From: Streptococcus sanguinis
GTDB lineage: Bacteria > Bacillota > Bacilli > Lactobacillales > Streptococcaceae
Direction: 5' to 3'
Assembly (NCBI RefSeq): GCF_900475275.1
Contig: NZ_LS483364.1
Coordinates: 620,001 to 684,000 of the forward strand
Length of the DNA: 64,000 bases
Below, piece by piece: positions 54,970 through 63,936 of this stretch. The notes beneath the pieces are model-generated. The model had not been told where the DNA came from. It worked only from the letters and a program-made list of their open reading frames with translations, and did no database searches. The translations under genes and the position numbers were made by a program. Positions within the stretch are counted from its first letter, which is position 1. Each line of letters starts with the position of its first letter.

Positions 54970-55797
54970 TTAGAGTTCAATCTCCATGACAATGGGTGTG
55001 TGGTCTTGGCGCGCACCGGAGTCAATCATATCAGACTTGGTCACCTTGTCAGCCACGCGGTTGCTTGTCAGCCAGTAGTCGATTCTCCAGCCTGTATTGT
55101 TGATTTTAGAAGTCTTGCTGCGCTGCGCCCACCAAGTGTATTGGTTGGGGATATCGCCGTGTAAGTGGCGGAAGGTGTCGGTGAAGCCTTTAGCCAGCAG
55201 GTTGGTGAAGCCAACACGTTCTTCGTCGGTAAAGCCTGGTGAACGACGGTTGCTGGCTGGATTGGCCAAGTCGATTTCCTTGTGGGCCACATTATAGTCA
55301 CCAGTTGCAAGTACTGGTTTTTGTTCATCTAGTGTTGCCAAGTATTCAGCGTATTTGGCATCCCAGACTTGACGGTCATCCAAACGTTTGAGGCCATCGC
55401 CAGCATTAGGCGTATAGACCTGTGTGACAAAGAAACCGTCAAATTCCAGCGTAATGATGCGGCCTTCAACATCCATGGTTGACGGAGCGCCGATTTCTGG
55501 GAAGGTTACGGTTGGCGTCAGTTCTTTTTTGTAGAGGAACATGGTTCCTGCATAGCCCTTACGTGCTGGCTCTTGGGAGGAGCGCCAGGTGTTTTCATAG
55601 TCTGGGAAAAGATTTGTCAAAATCTCCAAGTGTTTTTTTGTCGGACCTGTCGCAGACAGTTTTGTTTCCTGAATGGCGATAATATCTGCATTTTCCGATT
55701 GCAAGGTCTGAAGAACAGCCTGAGAGAGCTGAGCTCGGGCAGAATCACTGGTTAATGCAGCGTTGAGAGAATCAATGTTCCAAGAGATGAGTTTCAT
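54970..55797 (-). CDS. exoA: exodeoxyribonuclease III / AP endonuclease
   Basis: A 275-residue EEP-fold enzyme that cleaves at abasic sites in base-excision repair. Motifs are MKLISWNIDSLNAA, ADIIAIQETKLS, QVYTPNAG, ATGDYNVAH, NTGWRIDYWLTS and the ending RQDHTPIVMEIEL. The frame extends 47 codons further upstream, but the AAGGAAA and ATG at 55797 give the standard start and length. It is divergent from the DUF3290 gene. Confidence 0.93.
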   Translation of the reverse strand: MKLISWNIDSLNAALTSDSARAQLSQAVLQTLQSENADIIAIQETKLSATGPTKKHLEILTNLFPDYENTWRSSQEPARKGYAGTMFLYKKELTPTVTFPEIGAPSTMDVEGRIITLEFDGFFVTQVYTPNAGDGLKRLDDRQVWDAKYAEYLATLDEQKPVLATGDYNVAHKEIDLANPASNRRSPGFTDEERVGFTNLLAKGFTDTFRHLHGDIPNQYTWWAQRSKTSKINNTGWRIDYWLTSNRVADKVTKSDMIDSGARQDHTPIVMEIEL

Positions 55798-55936
55798 AAA
55801 ATTTCCTTTTCTAGTAAAATTTACTGAGTTTATTATAACAAAATTTAGGGCTGATTTATAGCAAAGTGATTGTAAGAAAGCTTGAAAAATAATGAAAATT
55901 TTTCTATAATATAGCGAGAAAAAATAGGGGGAAGCC

Positions 55937-56392
55937 ATGAAATTCTATTCTTATGATTATGTTTTGAGTCAAATCGGCCAGCAAAACTGGGTGACAGTTG
56001 CACTTTCTGTCTTGCTGCTGCTTGTGACAGGATTTTTTGCTTTTAAGGCCTATCGCAATAAGCGTGATTCAAAATTCCGGGAACTAGCCATCATCTCTGT
56101 TTTGGCCTTGGTGGCTATGGTCTTGATTGGCATTAGCAATTTTCAGACTGACCAAGACTCTAATAACCAGTTTCAAACTTCTCTGCATTTTATTGAGGTT
56201 ATTTCAAAAGACTTGGGCGTCGATAAGTCGGAGGTCTATGTCAATACTTCAGCCGCAACTGATGGAGCGATTTTGAAGGTCGGAAAGAATTTTTATCGGG
56301 CTATGAGTGGCAGTGAGCCGGATAAATATCTCCTTGAAAAAATTGACTTACATAAGACGACAGATATCGAAATAGTGGAGGTTGAAAAATGA
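55937..56392 (+). CDS. DUF3290-family membrane protein
   Basis: A 151-residue protein. Two membrane helices at about residues 20-40 and 53-72 are followed by an extracytoplasmic or cytoplasmic C-terminal domain (FIEVISKDLGVDKSEVYVNT...). It matches the DUF3290 family, which is nearly always next to a DUF421 gene; here the two overlap by four bases. Function is unknown; a complex with the DUF421 protein is likely. GGGGGAAG lies before the ATG. Confidence 0.82.
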   Translation: MKFYSYDYVLSQIGQQNWVTVALSVLLLLVTGFFAFKAYRNKRDSKFRELAIISVLALVAMVLIGISNFQTDQDSNNQFQTSLHFIEVISKDLGVDKSEVYVNTSAATDGAILKVGKNFYRAMSGSEPDKYLLEKIDLHKTTDIEIVEVEK

Positions 56393-57021
56393 CATTGAAT
56401 TTTCTTGAAATCCTAATTAAGCTAGCACTAGGGCTTTTCTCACTGGTTTTTGTCATCAACGTGACCGGAAAAGGCAATCTGGCGCCCAATTCAGCAATCG
56501 ACCAGATTCAAAACTATGTTCTTGGTGGCATTATCGGTGGGGTGATTTATAATAGCTCCATTAACATTCTTCAGTATGCAGTCATTCTTATTATGTGGAC
56601 CATCTTGGTCTTGACCCTAAAGTGGCTCAATAACAATGTCCGTGCAGTTAAGCATTTGATTGATGGCAAGCCGACAACATTGATTCAGCATGGGAAACTG
56701 AGTCCTGAAGCCTGCCGTTCTGTTGGTCTTTCAGCAGCAGATGTAGCTTTGAAGTTGCGCAGCCAAGGTATTTTCCAGCTCAAGCAGGTCAAACGGGCGG
56801 TTATAGAGCAAAACGGCCAACTCATCATCGTACAGGCTGGTGAAGAGAATCCTAAATATCCCCTTATCACAGATGGTGTTGTCCAAATTGATATTCTGGA
56901 GTCTATTGATAAAACAGAAGAGTGGCTGGTGGAGAGACTAGCTAAAGATGGTTATACTGATATTTCTAACATCTTCATCGCAGAATACGAAAGCGGCAAT
57001 TTGAATGTTGTGACCTATTGA
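56389..57021 (+). CDS. DUF421 (YetF-like) membrane protein
   Basis: A 210-residue protein. Two or three N-terminal helices (residues 5-25, 42-60, 62-85) precede the cytoplasmic DUF421 domain: GKPTTLIQHGKLSPEACRSVGLSAADVALKLRSQGIFQLKQVKRAVIEQNGQL. It belongs to the YetF/YrbG family. It is coupled to the DUF3290 gene by a four-base overlap. Related B. subtilis proteins have been linked to spore or envelope functions; the streptococcal role is not known. Confidence 0.85.
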   Translation: MTLNFLEILIKLALGLFSLVFVINVTGKGNLAPNSAIDQIQNYVLGGIIGGVIYNSSINILQYAVILIMWTILVLTLKWLNNNVRAVKHLIDGKPTTLIQHGKLSPEACRSVGLSAADVALKLRSQGIFQLKQVKRAVIEQNGQLIIVQAGEENPKYPLITDGVVQIDILESIDKTEEWLVERLAKDGYTDISNIFIAEYESGNLNVVTY

Positions 57022-57070
57022 GAAAATCTTGCAAAGAGAAAGCCATCCCAGAAGCGGAATGGCTTTTGTT

Positions 57071-57601
57071 TTATTCAAATGGAGTTTGCTCGTTTTCAGC
57101 TGATGCAAAATTTTGTTGAGGATTGGGCTGATTTTGATAGGAGTTCTGATCAAATTGCTGCCCTTGGTAATTTTGCTGATTTTGATAAGAATTTTGGCCA
57201 AATTGTTGTTCTTGGTAATTCTGATTATTATAGTAATTATTTATAACGGGTTCATATTTTGTAGGTTGGCAATAAAGAATAGTCAAAACCAAGCGGCCAA
57301 ATGGAACAATCGATAAAAAGATAAGTGCCCAGTGAAAGCCAGCGTCTCGCAAGCGACGGATCTGAATGGCGAGATAGGGAAGAATAATTGCAAAGAAATA
57401 CAATGCTAACAGAGTTATTAAAGTGATAGATAATGTTGCCCCAGTCTCAGAGTTTAAGGCTGTTTCAATCATAAGAGCAGAACCAAGAAGTACTAGCATC
57501 GCCAAGATATGGCACAGAACAGGCCACCAATATTCTGAGCGAGTTGAGCGACCAGTAAAGTCTACATAGCCCTTCCAAAACTTTTTATATGCATCAATCA
57601 T
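57071..57601 (-). CDS. DUF805 membrane protein with a repeated Gln/Asn-rich tail
   Basis: A 176-residue protein. The DUF805 core is residues 1-113 (YKKFWKGYVDFTGRSTRSEYWW; QIRRLRDAGFHWALIFLSIVPFGRLVLTILYCQPTKYEP) with four helices. The tail (114-176) is Gln/Asn/Tyr-rich, with a tandem 15-16-residue repeat of the form NYQ(E/G)QQF(G/D)QNSYQNQ. The tail is low-complexity and prion-like in composition. It is related to the gene at 57815, which lacks the tail. Function unknown; DUF805 proteins are often phage- or toxin-resistance or envelope proteins by neighbourhood only. Confidence 0.82.
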   Translation of the reverse strand: MIDAYKKFWKGYVDFTGRSTRSEYWWPVLCHILAMLVLLGSALMIETALNSETGATLSITLITLLALYFFAIILPYLAIQIRRLRDAGFHWALIFLSIVPFGRLVLTILYCQPTKYEPVINNYYNNQNYQEQQFGQNSYQNQQNYQGQQFDQNSYQNQPNPQQNFASAENEQTPFE

Positions 57602-57706
57602 ATTAAAAATCCTTTTATTATTTTTTATTTAGTGTACTATATTTGGCTTATATTTGCAAGTTTTCAGAAAATGCAGAGTGTTTCAGTGAAATAGTGTAAC
57701 ATAAAA

Positions 57707-57782
57707 ACCAACCTGTTTGCACTGCCCCCAAAAAGTTAGACACAAAAAATCTAACTTTTGGGGGCAGTGCAAACAGGTTGGT
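57707..57782. repeat. long near-perfect palindrome made of two IS3/IS150-like ends
   Basis: The left arm (57707-57740) and right arm (57750-57782) are reverse complements over 33 bases with one unpaired A, around the loop CACAAAAAA. Each arm contains CCCCCAAAA(A)GTTAGA, which resembles the terminal repeats of IS150-group elements (CCCCAAAAAGTTAGAC). It lies between the two DUF805 genes and can also act as a transcription terminator. Confidence 0.65.
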
Positions 57783-57814
57783 CTAATTATCAGAAAGTGA
57801 TTAATGTTAATTTT

Positions 57815-58141
57815 TTAGTATTCTGAAGGTTGACAGTGGAGGAAGAGTAGAATGAAATTACCAATAACTGGAATAAAAGATACGAAGATAAAAGCCCAAT
57901 GGTAACCCGCATCTCTCAGACGGCGAATGGACAGAGATAGATTTGGAATGATAGTAAAGAAACCATAAATCTGAATTAGCGATAGAAGAGGAGCAGCTTC
58001 CTCTCCAACCATAAGTAAGAAAATTAAAGATAAGAAAGCTATTAACATATTGGCAAATACAGCCCACCAATAATCTGGGCGATCTGACCGCCCGGCGAAG
58101 TCAAAAGCTCTCCGCCAAAAATCAAGATATGCATAAATCAT
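57815..58141 (-). CDS. DUF805 membrane protein, short form
   Basis: A 108-residue paralogue of the 57071-57601 core: YAYLDFWRRAFDFAGRSDRPDYWWAVFANML, then RRLRDAGYHWAFIFVSFIPVIGNFILLFLHCQPSEY. Four helices are predicted, and the protein stops right after the CQPSEY that begins the tail in its paralogue. GGAGAT lies before the ATG. The two DUF805 genes appear to have arisen by duplication, now separated by the palindrome. Confidence 0.85.
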   Translation of the reverse strand: MIYAYLDFWRRAFDFAGRSDRPDYWWAVFANMLIAFLSLIFLLMVGEEAAPLLSLIQIYGFFTIIPNLSLSIRRLRDAGYHWAFIFVSFIPVIGNFILLFLHCQPSEY

Positions 58142-58386
58142 AATAATCTCCTAAATAATTTTATTTATCTTATTATATTATAAATCACTAAATATTGCAA
58201 TTTAATTTTTGTTTTTAGAAGTACATCCATTTTCACCTTTGCTTGGCAGATACATCCAGGTTAGCAATCCATTGTTTTATTTTTCAAATGGTGATAAAAT
58301 AAAGTGTTGAAGTTTGCGGTTTATCTGCGTGATAAATGGCAATTTCCGAATAAAAAGAGGTCTCATTTGCCTTGTAAGGAGAAATC

Positions 58387-60387
58387 ATGTCTGAAAAGAA
58401 CTTTTATATTACAACCCCTATCTATTATCCGAGCGGCAAGCTCCATATCGGTAATGCTACTACAACTATTGCCTGCGACGTTTTGGCTCGCTACAAGCGT
58501 CTCATGGGCTACGATGTTTTCTATCTGACTGGTCTTGACGAGCATGGACAGAAGATTCAGGCTAAGGCAGAAGAAGCTGGTATCAGTCCTCAAGCTTATG
58601 TCGATGGTATGGCAGTTGGAGTCAAGGAACTCTGGAAACTGCTGGATATTTCTTATGATAAATTTATCCGGACGACCGATGACTACCATGAAAAGGTTGT
58701 AGCCGATGTCTTTGAACGTCTCTTGGCCCAAGATGATATCTACTTGGGTGAATATTCAGGCTGGTATTCTGTATCAGATGAGGAATTCTTCACAGAAAGC
58801 CAGCTAGCTGAAGTCTTCCGTGATGAAAATGGAAAGGTAACCGGCGGAATCGCACCATCTGGACACGAAGTTGAGTGGGTATCGGAAGAGTCTTACTTCC
58901 TTCGCCTCAGCAAGTACCAAGACCGCTTGGTAGAATTTTTCAAATCTCATCCAGACTTTATCACACCGAATGGACGTCTCAATGAAATGTTGAAAAACTT
59001 CATTGAGCCAGGTCTGGAAGACTTGGCTGTATCTCGGACGACCTTTACTTGGGGCGTGCCGGTGCCATCTAATCCTAAACACGTTATCTATGTCTGGATT
59101 GATGCCCTGCTCAACTATGTGACAGCCCTTGGATATGGTCAGGATGATCATGCTAACTACGATAAATTTTGGAATAATGGAACAGTTTATCATATGGTAG
59201 CTAAGGATATTCTGCGTTTCCACTCTATCTACTGGCCAATCCTGCTCATGATGCTGGATATTAAGCTGCCCGACCGCTTGATTGCTCATGGCTGGTTTGT
59301 CATGAAGGATGGCAAGATGTCCAAGTCTAAGGGCAATGTGGTCTATCCGGAAATGCTGGTAGAGCGTTATGGTTTGGATGCTCTGCGTTATTACCTCATG
59401 CGCAGTCTTCCGGTGGGATCTGATGGAACATTCACACCTGAGGACTATGTGGGTCGTATCAACTATGAGTTAGCTAATGACCTTGGAAACCTCCTCAACC
59501 GTACGGTTTCTATGATTAACAAGTACTTTGACGGTCAAGTGCCAGCCTATGAAGAAAATGTGACGGATTTTGACGGAGCTCTGGCTCAGGTGGCAGCCCA
59601 ATCCATCACTGACTACTACAAACACATGGATGCAGTTGACTACCCACGTGCTCTGGAAGCAGTCTGGACGCTCATCTCCCGCACTAATAAATATATCGAT
59701 GAAACAGCTCCTTGGGTTCTGGCTAAGGATGAAGCTAAGGTCAAAGAACTGGCAGCAGTTATGAGTCACTTGGCAGCTAGCCTCCGTGTTGTAGCCCATA
59801 TGATTGAGCCATTCATGATGGAAACCAGCAAGGCTGTCCTCAGCCAACTTGGCTTGCCTCAAGCGGTTTCACTGGAAAATCTAGCAATTGACCAGCTCCC
59901 AGGAGGCTTGACAGTTGTAGAGAAAGGGACACCAATCTTCCCGCGTCTGGATATGGAAGAAGAAATTGCCTATATCAAAGAACAAATGGAAGGAAACAAA
60001 CCTGCGGTTGAAAAAGAATGGAAGCCAGAGGAAATCGAGCTCAAACTTAACCGAAAGGAAATCAAGTTTGACGACTTTGATAAGGTGGAAATCCGAGTTG
60101 CTGAAGTCAAAGAGGTTTCTAAAGTTGAAGGTTCTGATAAGCTGCTTCAGTTCCGCTTAGATGCAGGAGACGGTGAGGACCGCCAAATCCTCTCTGGTAT
60201 TGCTAAATACTATCCAAACGAGCAAGAACTGGTCGGTAAGAAAGTCCAAATCGTAGCTAATCTCAAACCACGTAAGATGATGAAAAAATATGTTAGCCAA
60301 GGTATGATTCTATCAGCCGAGCACGGCGACCAACTGACACTCCTTACCGTGGATGAAAAAGTTCCAAATGGAAGTTTGATTGGATAG
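58387..60387 (+). CDS. metG: methionyl-tRNA synthetase
   Basis: A 666-residue class I synthetase. HIGN is at residues 20-23 and KMSKSKGN at 310-317. An anticodon-binding helical domain covers about 385-520. A C-terminal tRNA-binding OB domain follows at about 560-666 ([44 protein letters not shown]). The zinc-knuckle cysteines found in other MetRS types are absent ([11 protein letters not shown]), as in B. subtilis-type enzymes. AAGGAG precedes the ATG. No T-box leader was seen in the 245-base upstream gap, only an AT-rich promoter region. Confidence 0.96.
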   Translation: MSEKNFYITTPIYYPSGKLHIGNATTTIACDVLARYKRLMGYDVFYLTGLDEHGQKIQAKAEEAGISPQAYVDGMAVGVKELWKLLDISYDKFIRTTDDYHEKVVADVFERLLAQDDIYLGEYSGWYSVSDEEFFTESQLAEVFRDENGKVTGGIAPSGHEVEWVSEESYFLRLSKYQDRLVEFFKSHPDFITPNGRLNEMLKNFIEPGLEDLAVSRTTFTWGVPVPSNPKHVIYVWIDALLNYVTALGYGQDDHANYDKFWNNGTVYHMVAKDILRFHSIYWPILLMMLDIKLPDRLIAHGWFVMKDGKMSKSKGNVVYPEMLVERYGLDALRYYLMRSLPVGSDGTFTPEDYVGRINYELANDLGNLLNRTVSMINKYFDGQVPAYEENVTDFDGALAQVAAQSITDYYKHMDAVDYPRALEAVWTLISRTNKYIDETAPWVLAKDEAKVKELAAVMSHLAASLRVVAHMIEPFMMETSKAVLSQLGLPQAVSLENLAIDQLPGGLTVVEKGTPIFPRLDMEEEIAYIKEQMEGNKPAVEKEWKPEEIELKLNRKEIKFDDFDKVEIRVAEVKEVSKVEGSDKLLQFRLDAGDGEDRQILSGIAKYYPNEQELVGKKVQIVANLKPRKMMKKYVSQGMILSAEHGDQLTLLTVDEKVPNGSLIG

Positions 60388-60406
60388 CAATCTTTGATCT
60401 AATGAC

Positions 60407-60439
60407 AATCCCCCAGCAGGAGTCTGCTGGGGGATTTTT
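60407..60439 (+). terminator. terminator of metG
   Basis: AATCCCCCAGCAG and CTGCTGGGGGATT form a perfect 13-base-pair stem with a GAGT loop and T's after it. Confidence 0.93.
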
Positions 60440-60598
60440 GAATTTGGAAATAAAAAAGGTAAGGTTTGTGATTCAGAAAAAATTTGTTAGTCAAAAACAT
60501 TTAAATAACTGTCAGTACATTGACAAAATTGACAAGTTGTAGGATAATTGGCTTGTAGATTTACTTTTATCTATTAAATTATTTTAGGAGAATTATTT

Positions 60599-61549
60599 AT
60601 GGCTTTTTGGGATGATGTTGTTAAAGGAGCTGGTGACTTAGCCAATGGGACTGTTAAAGCAGTAGGCAATGGTTTTAATGCTACTACTAAAGTTGTCGGA
60701 GATGTTGCAGGGAGCGCTGGTAAAGAGTTTGATAAGGTGGTTAATGGGGCTAAGGGTAAATTTGATGCGAAGCCAGAAGAAGTGGCCATGCAAGTCTTAG
60801 AGCAAGTCTCCAAGCTACCAGTAGTTAAAGTTGATAGAAATCAATTTTTAATGGATAAATTTGGCAAAGGTTTAAGTCAAGAAGAAGTAGGGAAATTATT
60901 AGCTGATGGTCCTGTAAATATTGTTTCCAAGGATAAATTGGACAAAGCTGCAAAGGCTTGTATTATGGATAATGTCCTATTATCAAGTGGAGCTTCTGTT
61001 CTTGCTGGTTTACCAGGAGGAATTGCTATGGCTGTGACCATACCAGCAGATGTTGCTCAATATTATGCCATGGCTTTAAAATTAGCTCAAGAACTAGGTT
61101 ATATCTACGGCTTCCAATATCTGTGGTCTGAAAAGGATAAATTAACAGAAGAAGCCCAAAATACATTGCTATTGTATCTGGGTGTTATGTTAGGCGTCTC
61201 TGGAACAGGTGCGTTACTGAGAGCTGGAGGCGTGGCGATTGGAAAACAGGCACTCAAGTCAATTCCGCAAAAAACTTTAACGAAAACCTTGTATTATCCA
61301 ATTTTGAAAAAAGTATTAAAGGTTTTCGGTATCAGTCTTACAAAGGGAACATTTGCTAAAGGAGTTTCCAAGGTTCTTCCTGTTGTTTCAGGGGTTATTT
61401 CAGGAGGTATCACTTTTGCTACTATGAAACCAATGGGGGAAAACTTGCAAAAAGAACTTTCTAAAATGATTGATTACAATGAAGAACAATATGAAAAAGA
61501 TGTTAAATCAATCCGTAAAGAAGCTGAAGTAATTGAAGTTGAGGAATAA
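60599..61549 (+). CDS. EcsC-family protein
   Basis: A 316-residue protein. A repetitive Gly/Ala/Lys-rich amphipathic N-terminus (residues 1-60, VVKGAGDLANGTVKAVGNGF...) precedes an EcsC-like region at about 100-290, with hydrophobic hairpins (VLLSSGASVLAGLPGGIAMAV; TIPADVAQYYAMALKLAQELGYIYGF; YLGVMLGVSGTGALLRAGG). The conserved IPADV.QYY and Y..G..YLW pieces match EcsC-family proteins. It probably associates with membranes. The function is unknown. AGGAGAA lies before the ATG. Confidence 0.8.
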   Translation: MAFWDDVVKGAGDLANGTVKAVGNGFNATTKVVGDVAGSAGKEFDKVVNGAKGKFDAKPEEVAMQVLEQVSKLPVVKVDRNQFLMDKFGKGLSQEEVGKLLADGPVNIVSKDKLDKAAKACIMDNVLLSSGASVLAGLPGGIAMAVTIPADVAQYYAMALKLAQELGYIYGFQYLWSEKDKLTEEAQNTLLLYLGVMLGVSGTGALLRAGGVAIGKQALKSIPQKTLTKTLYYPILKKVLKVFGISLTKGTFAKGVSKVLPVVSGVISGGITFATMKPMGENLQKELSKMIDYNEEQYEKDVKSIRKEAEVIEVEE

Positions 61550-61554
61550 TTCAA

Positions 61555-61740
61555 TTGTTAAAATTTATTATGAAAGTCTTTGGTCTACAAGTATGGGCTA
61601 AAGGTATGAATAAAATATCTAAAGATTTGAATAAACCTAAGGAAATGTCTGTTGGAAAGGCTCTGTTCTATTCATTTACCTTTCCAAAAATGATTGGAAT
61701 GTTTAATTGGATATTAAAGACGAATGACAAGGATAAGTAA
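61555..61740 (+). CDS. small protein encoded with the EcsC-like gene
   Basis: A 61-residue, lysine-rich protein with two hydrophobic-amphipathic stretches (FIMKVFGLQVWAKGMNK; ALFYSFTFPKMIGMFNWILK). It begins five bases after the EcsC-like gene. The apparent start is a TTG at 61555 with GAGGAA upstream; ATG 61570 is an alternative. It may be a partner of the EcsC-like protein or a degraded second domain. I do not recognise a family. Confidence 0.55.
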   Translation: MLKFIMKVFGLQVWAKGMNKISKDLNKPKEMSVGKALFYSFTFPKMIGMFNWILKTNDKDK

Positions 61741-61856
61741 AATTTAATCAAGTTTTCTCTCTTGCTTTCAATTTTAATTGGCTGCTTAGGCAATATAAAC
61801 TTTCTTTCCAAAATCAGCCTTAGTAAACTGCATAGTGATTATTCAGAATAGAAATA

Positions 61857-61887
61857 AGCCTCATGATGTTCATCTTGAGGTTTTTCT
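61857..61887 (+). terminator. terminator of the EcsC-like gene pair
   Basis: AGCCTCA..GAT and ATC..TGAGG pair imperfectly, followed by TTTTTCT. Confidence 0.6.
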
Positions 61888-61918
61888 AACATCCTATACC
61901 ATATCGCAAACCCTCAAT

Positions 61919-61978
61919 TTTGTTTAAAACAAACAAATAATATGGAAAAAAACAGAAAAATGAGTTATAATAAACAAA
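61919..61978 (+). promoter_or_regulatory. lacR promoter with AAACAAA operator elements
   Basis: TTTGTTT (61919-61925) and AAACAAA (61927-61933) form a palindrome with a one-base centre. A further AAACAAA lies at 61972-61978, just after the -10 TATAAT (61966-61971). The same word occurs in the lacA operator, suggesting LacR autoregulation. Confidence 0.65.
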
Positions 61979-62002
61979 ACCAATGTGTAGAGAGGCTAAA
62001 GT

Positions 62003-62758
62003 ATGGGAAAAAATCAGAGACAGGACGAAATAGTTAAGCTGGTGGATCGAGCTGGGACAGTTACGGTTGCTGAGATTGTAGAGAGTATGAAGGTTTCAGA
62101 CATGACGGTTCGGCGGGACTTGATTGAGCTGGAAAGTAAAGGGCTGCTGACTCGTGTTCACGGTGGGGCTAAAAGTAATCAGCACCTCAAGTACAGGGAA
62201 ATCCCTCATGAAGAGAAGCTTTATCAGAATATCGAGGCCAAGCGGACTGTGGCCAAGAAGGCTGTGGAGCTGATTGAAGATGGCGATACTATTTTTCTTG
62301 GGCCGGGGACTTCTGTGGAAGTGCTGGCTGAGGAAATCAGCAATCAGCATCTGCGCGTGATTACCAACTGCCTTCCGATCTTTCATGATCTTCTGAAGAA
62401 GAAGTCGGATACCTTCAAAGTCTTTCTACTTGGTGGGGAGATGCGGGAAGCGACTCAAGCCTTTGTTGGTGAGATGACCAATGCCATCATGGATAAGATG
62501 TATTTTACCAAGATGTTTTTCAGCGGCAATGGTATCAAAAATGGTCAGATTATGACTTCTTCTTTTGAAGAAGCCTACACCCAGAAGCTAGCTTTGGAGC
62601 GCTCGACAGAGACTTACCTATTGATTGATTCTTCTAAGATTGGCAAGGAAGATTTTACCTCTATCTGTCCTTTGGCTGATATTACAGCTGTTATCACAGA
62701 CCAGATGTCTGAAAATGCTCAAGAAGAACTTGAGGTTTATACCAAGATTATTTCCTAG
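62003..62758 (+). CDS. lacR: lactose phosphotransferase system repressor
   Basis: A 251-residue DeoR-family regulator. The helix-turn-helix is residues 5-57 (RQDEIVKLVDRAGTVTVAEIVESMKVSDMTVRRDLIELESKGLLTRVHGG). The sugar-phosphate-binding domain covers about 75-235 (FLGPGTSVEVLAEEI; LLGGEMREATQAFVG; YLLIDSSKIGK). In streptococci LacR responds to tagatose-6-phosphate and represses the lac operon. It lies directly before lacA with its own terminator. GAGAGG lies before the ATG. Confidence 0.9.
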   Translation: MGKNQRQDEIVKLVDRAGTVTVAEIVESMKVSDMTVRRDLIELESKGLLTRVHGGAKSNQHLKYREIPHEEKLYQNIEAKRTVAKKAVELIEDGDTIFLGPGTSVEVLAEEISNQHLRVITNCLPIFHDLLKKKSDTFKVFLLGGEMREATQAFVGEMTNAIMDKMYFTKMFFSGNGIKNGQIMTSSFEEAYTQKLALERSTETYLLIDSSKIGKEDFTSICPLADITAVITDQMSENAQEELEVYTKIIS

Positions 62759-62788
62759 TTTATTTTAAATAGATGAAAAAATTATCAG

Positions 62789-62815
62789 AAAGCTCTTTTT
62801 AGGGCTTTTTTTGTT
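62789..62815 (+). terminator. terminator of lacR
   Basis: AAAGCTC pairs with GGGCTTT (G-T allowed) and a long T-run follows. It overlaps the left arm of the lac operator. Confidence 0.65.
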
Positions 62816-62860
62816 TATTTTAATCATATTTAAAAATATTTTGATTAAAATAAACAAAAA
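62808..62860 (+). promoter_or_regulatory. lac operator: perfect 19-base inverted repeat
   Basis: TTTTTGTTTATTTTAATCA (62808-62826) and TGATTAAAATAAACAAAAA (62842-62860) are exact reverse complements separated by 15 bases. The right arm ends five bases before the lacA -35, so this is very probably the LacR operator. Confidence 0.8.
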
Positions 62861-62864
62861 TCTG

Positions 62865-62893
62865 TTGACAAATAACTTTTAAAGGAGTATAGT
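62865..62893 (+). promoter_or_regulatory. lac operon promoter
   Basis: TTGACA (62865-62870) and TATAGT (62888-62893) lie 17 bases apart, next to the LacR-type operator. Confidence 0.88.
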
Positions 62894-62966
62894 ATGCTTA
62901 TAGGAAACAGAAAGTGTTTTTTATAAACAATATTCTGTGCAAAAAATCAAACAAAGGAGAATGCTC

Positions 62967-63392
62967 ATGGCAATTATTATTGGAGCAGATGCTGCTGGAA
63001 GCAAGCTGAAAGATGTAGTCAAGGATTTTCTCGTCGGAGAAAACTTTGAAGTGGTGGATGTGACGAAAGAAGGTCAGGATTTTGTTGATGTGACCCTTGC
63101 AGTTGCGGCTGAGGTGAATAAACAAGAGGAAAATCTTGGTATTGTCATTGACGCTTATGGTGCTGGTCCATTTATGGTAGCGACCAAAATCAAAGGTATG
63201 GTAGCGGCGGAAGTCTCAGATGAACGCTCTGCCTACATGACTCGCGGCCATAACAACTCTCGCATGATTACGATGGGAGCTGAAATCGTTGGTGAAGGGC
63301 TAGCTAAGAACATTGCCAAAGGCTTTGTCAATGGGAAATACGACGGCGGCCGTCACCAAATCCGGGTCGACATGCTCAACAAGATGTGCTAA
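62967..63392 (+). CDS. lacA: galactose-6-phosphate isomerase subunit LacA
   Basis: A 141-residue RpiB-like subunit that, with LacB, converts galactose-6-phosphate to tagatose-6-phosphate. The start [20 protein letters not shown] and the [42 protein letters not shown] segment are typical LacA. In LacA the catalytic cysteine of RpiB is replaced, and here the position reads AYGAGP. AAAGGAG at about 62953-62959 favours ATG 62967 over ATG 62961 or 62937. Confidence 0.94.
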   Translation: MAIIIGADAAGSKLKDVVKDFLVGENFEVVDVTKEGQDFVDVTLAVAAEVNKQEENLGIVIDAYGAGPFMVATKIKGMVAAEVSDERSAYMTRGHNNSRMITMGAEIVGEGLAKNIAKGFVNGKYDGGRHQIRVDMLNKMC

Positions 63393-63408
63393 GAAAAGGA
63401 GAAATCAA

Positions 63409-63924
63409 ATGAAAATTGCAATTGGATGTGACCATATCGTTACCAATGAAAAAATGGCAGTCTCAGATTTTCTAAAATCAAAAGGCTATGAAGTTCTTGA
63501 TTTTGGTACTTATGACCATACACGGACACATTATCCAATCTTTGGTAAAAAAGTAGGGGAGGCAGTCGTTAGTGGACAAGCTGATCTTGGTGTTTGTATT
63601 TGCGGTACAGGTGTCGGCATTAACAACGCGGTTAATAAGGTGCCTGGTGTTCGTTCAGCTTTGGTACGCGACATGACTTCAGCTCTCTATGCTAAAGAAG
63701 AACTCAACGCAAATGTTATTGGTTTTGGTGGTAAAATCACTGGTGAGCTCCTTATGTGTGACATCATAGAAGCTTTCATTCATGCGGAGTACAAACCATC
63801 TGAAGAAAACAAAAAATTGATTGCTAAGATTGAGCACGTTGAGACTCACAACGATCATCAAACAGATGCCAACTTCTTTACAGAATTTCTTGAAAAATGG
63901 GATCGTGGAGAGTACCACGATTAG
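63409..63924 (+). CDS. lacB: galactose-6-phosphate isomerase subunit LacB
   Basis: A 171-residue RpiB-like subunit that pairs with LacA. The start [28 protein letters not shown] and the catalytic [30 protein letters not shown] region, including the cysteine and histidine-type residues of the RpiB site, are complete. The frame is open upstream into lacA, but AAAAGGAG and ATG 63409 give the right length. The gap to lacA is 16 bases and to lacC 12 bases. Confidence 0.95.
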   Translation: MKIAIGCDHIVTNEKMAVSDFLKSKGYEVLDFGTYDHTRTHYPIFGKKVGEAVVSGQADLGVCICGTGVGINNAVNKVPGVRSALVRDMTSALYAKEELNANVIGFGGKITGELLMCDIIEAFIHAEYKPSEENKKLIAKIEHVETHNDHQTDANFFTEFLEKWDRGEYHD

Positions 63925-63936
63925 TGAGGTAGCTAG

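Noticed and set aside
57707-57782. Complete insertion sequence
   Set aside because: Only terminal sequences are present; no transposase codons lie between or beside the arms.
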